Assembly: GCF_029894165.1 (NCBI RefSeq)
Contig: NZ_JARXXU010000001.1
Span: forward strand, 1,054,001-1,118,000
Direction of reading: 5' to 3'
Origin: Aurantimicrobium minutum
GTDB lineage: Bacteria; Actinomycetota; Actinomycetes; Actinomycetales; Microbacteriaceae
DNA length: 64,000 nt
Shown: in pieces, positions 61,882-64,000 of the stretch
Layout: each line of letters begins with the position of its first letter
How positions within the stretch are numbered: the first letter of the stretch is position 1
The notes under the pieces: model-generated
What the model was told of the DNA's origin: nothing
Database searches by the model: none
Seen by the model: only the letters and a program-made list of their open reading frames with translations
Program-made: the position numbers and the translations under genes

Positions 61882-62928
61882 GTGGTGCATGAGGTTGAAT
61901 TTGGTCTCAATACTTTTGGCGATGTGACGGTTGATCTGGAGGGACATCCCGTAGCTCCGGACCAAGTGCTTCGTAACGTAGCTGCCGAAGCGGTTCTCGC
62001 CGATGAGATTGGTCTCGATTTCTTTGGAATCGGGGAACACCATCGTGATGATTTCGCAGTGTCTGCCCCTGAAGTACTCCTCGGTGCGATTGCGTCGCAA
62101 ACGTCCCGTATTCATTTAGGTTCAGCAGTGACTGTGCTCAGTTCTGACGACCCCATCCGAGTTTTCCAAAGATTTTCTACCCTCGATGCTCTTTCTAACG
62201 GTCGCGCTGAGATTATTGCTGGCCGCGGTTCCTTCACAGAGTCGTTCCCTCTATTTAGCTTTGATCTGTCAGAGTATGAATTGCTCTTTGAGGAAAAGCT
62301 GGACCTCCTCTCGCACCTTGTTCAAGGTGGACCTGTGACCTGGACTGGTTCAATCCGTACGCCACTCGAGGAACAATCGGTCTTTCCTCCCACTGCCTCC
62401 GGCAGGATTAAGACATGGATAGGTGTGGGTGGCAGCCCCCAATCTGTCGTTAGAGCTGCGCAGTACGGGCTGCCTCTAATGTTGGCAATTATTGGGGGAG
62501 ATCCACTTCGCTTCCGCCCCTTTGTAGATTTGTACCACCAGGCACTGGCTCAGCTACAGGTTGACGTATTGCCCATTGGTCAGCATTCACCTGGTTTCAT
62601 TTTTGATACAGATGATGAAGCTAAAAATCTGATGTTTCCGCATTATGCCGCGATGCATCAGCGGATTGGTCGTACACGTGGCTGGCCTCCACTTACCCGT
62701 GCACAGTTTGAACATGAGGCGAGTATGGATGGTGCCCTTTTCGCGGGTTCTCCAGAAACGGTTGCCCAAAAAATGGCGCGCAGTATTCATGGTCTCGGAA
62801 TTTCCCGGTTTGACCTGAAATACAGCTTGGGAACCCTGCCCCACGAGCACCTTATGCGCAGTATTGAACTGTATGGAACTGTTGTCGTTCCACGTGTGCG
62901 TGAATTGCTCAGCGAGATGTCAAAATAA
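61882..62928 (+). CDS. LLM-class flavin-dependent oxidoreductase
   Basis: 348 residues of the luciferase-like monooxygenase family. Segments: FFGIGEHHRDDFAVSAPEV (near 48-66, the active-site EHH), GSAVTVLSSDDPIRVFQRF near 80-98, EIIAGRGSFTESFPLF near 112-127 and KTWIGVGGSPQSVVRAA near 180-196. These TIM-barrel enzymes use reduced FMN (or F420 in some actinobacteria) to oxidise varied substrates. The start is GTG 61882 (GTG 61885 is equivalent) without a clear ribosome binding site. The following gene begins 48 bp downstream behind its own operator. The substrate is unknown. Confidence 0.88.
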   Translation: MVHEVEFGLNTFGDVTVDLEGHPVAPDQVLRNVAAEAVLADEIGLDFFGIGEHHRDDFAVSAPEVLLGAIASQTSRIHLGSAVTVLSSDDPIRVFQRFSTLDALSNGRAEIIAGRGSFTESFPLFSFDLSEYELLFEEKLDLLSHLVQGGPVTWTGSIRTPLEEQSVFPPTASGRIKTWIGVGGSPQSVVRAAQYGLPLMLAIIGGDPLRFRPFVDLYHQALAQLQVDVLPIGQHSPGFIFDTDDEAKNLMFPHYAAMHQRIGRTRGWPPLTRAQFEHEASMDGALFAGSPETVAQKMARSIHGLGISRFDLKYSLGTLPHEHLMRSIELYGTVVVPRVRELLSEMSK

Positions 62929-62940
62929 CCCGCGTCATAC

Positions 62941-62970
62941 TTGGTAAAGATACCCCTGGGGGTATATCAT
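62941..62970 (+). promoter_or_regulatory. Promoter of the CoA-disulfide-reductase-like gene, with the operator inside
   Basis: TTGGTA (62941-62946) and TATCAT (62965-62970) are 18 nt apart, and TATCAT ends exactly 6 nt before the ATG, indicating a leaderless mRNA. The 16-bp operator at 62950-62965 lies within the spacer and touches the -10 box, so a bound repressor would block polymerase. Confidence 0.6.
62950..62965. promoter_or_regulatory. CsoR/CstR-type operator 3, upstream of the CoA-disulfide-reductase-like gene
   Basis: ATACCCCTGGGGGTAT, the exact reverse complement of operator 1 (33449-33464) and a near match to operator 2 (34573-34588). It sits between the -35 and -10 boxes of the gene at 62977. 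Confidence 0.72.
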
Positions 62971-62976
62971 TGGGTT

Positions 62977-64000
62977 ATGGAAAGACCTCGCAAGATAGTA
63001 GTAATTGGTGGAGTTGCCGGCGGAATGTCCGCGGCAACTCGTCTTCGTCGCCTGGACGAGAAGGCAAACATCGTTGTGTTGGAGCGGAGCGGTTTCGTCT
63101 CCTACGCCAACTGTGGGCTTCCCTATCACCTGAGCGAAACCATTGAAAAGCGTTCACTTCTTATCTTGCAAAACCCTGTCTCCTTAGGTGAGCGTTTCAA
63201 CCTCGATGTTCGCGTACGACACGAGGTCGTATCGATTGACCGCGATGCGAAAACCGTCACTATCTATGACCGGGTCTGGAAAGTCACGTATGTCGAGAAA
63301 TATGACTTTCTCGTTCTTTCCCCCGGTGCTGCTGCAACCATGCCCCAGGGGCCAGACTCCAAATGGATTTTGGCTATGCGCACGGTGGAAGACATGGATA
63401 AAGCAATTGCGTGGCTTTACCCCAATCCTTCTTCAGCTATCGTTCTCGGCGGTGGATTTATCGGCTTAGAGGTAGCAGAAAACCTTCTCAAGCGGGGCAT
63501 GTCCGTAACTCTCATTAATCGCGGTCCACAAATCCTGAAACATCTTGATCCAGAAATGGCAGTTGCCTTGACGCAGCGTGTTCGCAATTCGGGAGTAGAT
63601 CTTCGTGTGGGTCGCACCGTCGAAAGTTTCACTCGAAATTCAGTCACATTGGATAACGGTGATGTCATTGAAGCAGATGTAATTTTCTCAGCTATGGGTG
63701 TACAGCCTGAGATCAATCTTGCAGTTGAAGCTGGTTTGAAGATTGGCGCCAACGGGGGAATTTGGGTCGACGACCATCAACGCACTAGTGATCCTTCCAT
63801 TTTTGCCGTGGGTGATGCTGCAGAGAAAATTGATGCCATCAGCGGCGATGAGAGGCTTGCTACCCTCGCGGGTCTGGCAAACCGACATGGTCACTCAGTG
63901 GCTAACGCCATAGCTGGAGCCACCACTATTCCTGCAACTCCTGCTCTTGGAACATCGATTCTTAGTTTCGATGGCATGGTTGCAGCCAATGTGGGCTGGA
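62977..64000 (+). CDS. CoA-disulfide/persulfide reductase-like flavoprotein, partial
   Basis: Cut by the right edge after 341 codons; no stop is reached. The FAD motif is IVVIGGVAGGMSAATRLRR (7-25), and the single redox cysteine is C46 in SYANCGLPYHL, the mark of the CoA-disulfide reductase group, which uses one active-site Cys with CoA instead of a CxxxxC pair. The NAD(P)H fold starts at AIVLGGGFIGLEVAENLL (about 150-167), and SIFAVGDAAE is near 270. Many relatives carry a C-terminal rhodanese domain and reduce CoA or glutathione persulfides; here the C-terminus is not visible. The gene has operator 3 in its promoter. Confidence 0.88.
   Translation, partial: MERPRKIVVIGGVAGGMSAATRLRRLDEKANIVVLERSGFVSYANCGLPYHLSETIEKRSLLILQNPVSLGERFNLDVRVRHEVVSIDRDAKTVTIYDRVWKVTYVEKYDFLVLSPGAAATMPQGPDSKWILAMRTVEDMDKAIAWLYPNPSSAIVLGGGFIGLEVAENLLKRGMSVTLINRGPQILKHLDPEMAVALTQRVRNSGVDLRVGRTVESFTRNSVTLDNGDVIEADVIFSAMGVQPEINLAVEAGLKIGANGGIWVDDHQRTSDPSIFAVGDAAEKIDAISGDERLATLAGLANRHGHSVANAIAGATTIPATPALGTSILSFDGMVAANVGW

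Noticed and set aside
1-64000. Mobile elements, CRISPR arrays, prophage, replication origin
   Set aside because: No transposase, integrase, repeat-spacer pattern, DnaA-box cluster or phage structural gene was seen in either strand.

Overview
The window looks like chromosomal core DNA of a free-living actinobacterium, most likely a small-genome Microbacteriaceae of mid GC content (freshwater Luna / Aurantimicrobium / Rhodoluna type). The reasons are the garA-ftsR-mcdR regulator group, a long-form GapB-like GAPDH, class II DAHP synthase, a T-box in front of ileS, a UgpC/MsmK ATPase beside a DUF4032 gene, and LAxTG-type cell-wall sorting signals. The genus is an inference. I see no insertion sequence, prophage or CRISPR array. 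Both edges cut a gene.

Layout. 1-3.6 kb (minus strand): a truncated flavin monooxygenase behind a PaaX-type regulator (aromatic-acid catabolism), then a ClC channel. 3.8-15.5 kb (mostly plus): amidohydrolase, beta-carbonic anhydrase, a secreted wall protein, K+ channel, RidA, UPF0303, LysE and EamA exporters, GapB, and an FeS photolyase. 15.5-25.5 kb: DEAD-box helicase, GarA/OdhI, two MerR regulators, two ParA-type ATPases flanking pyruvate carboxylase, and peptide deformylase. 25.6-32 kb: fatty acyl-CoA synthetase, glucokinase, PlsC, DAHP synthase and an amino-acid permease. 32.3-37 kb: a small accessory region with DUF805, DUF2202, DUF4395, a methyltransferase-like membrane protein, thioredoxin, a lipid kinase and a secreted pentapeptide-repeat protein. 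37-45.8 kb: divergent valS and ileS, the latter under a translational T-box, then folC-DUF4233-ndk. 45.9-48 kb: MFS exporter and VKOR. 48.2-57.8 kb: rne, rplU-rpmA, obg-proB, proA, nadD, an unknown 485-residue membrane protein, rsfS and tRNA-Ala. 57.9-64 kb: DUF1295, YjdM/PhnA, DUF4032, an orphan ABC ATPase, a luciferase-like oxidoreductase and a truncated CoA-disulfide-reductase-like flavoprotein.

The most interesting signal is regulatory. Three 16-bp G/C-tract palindromes (33449-33464, 34573-34588, 62950-62965) of the CsoR/CstR type precede the DUF2202 gene, the thioredoxin gene and the CoA-disulfide-reductase-like gene 28 kb away. Two of them are exact reverse complements. With the neighbouring DUF4395 gene this suggests a dispersed sulfane-sulfur (or copper) regulon whose repressor gene lies outside the window. 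Other regulatory signals are an ultrashort ileS T-box with a visible RBS-sequestering alternative pairing, a structured rplU leader directly after a good promoter, and a recurring -10-like hexamer exactly 6 nt before start codons that points to leaderless mRNAs.
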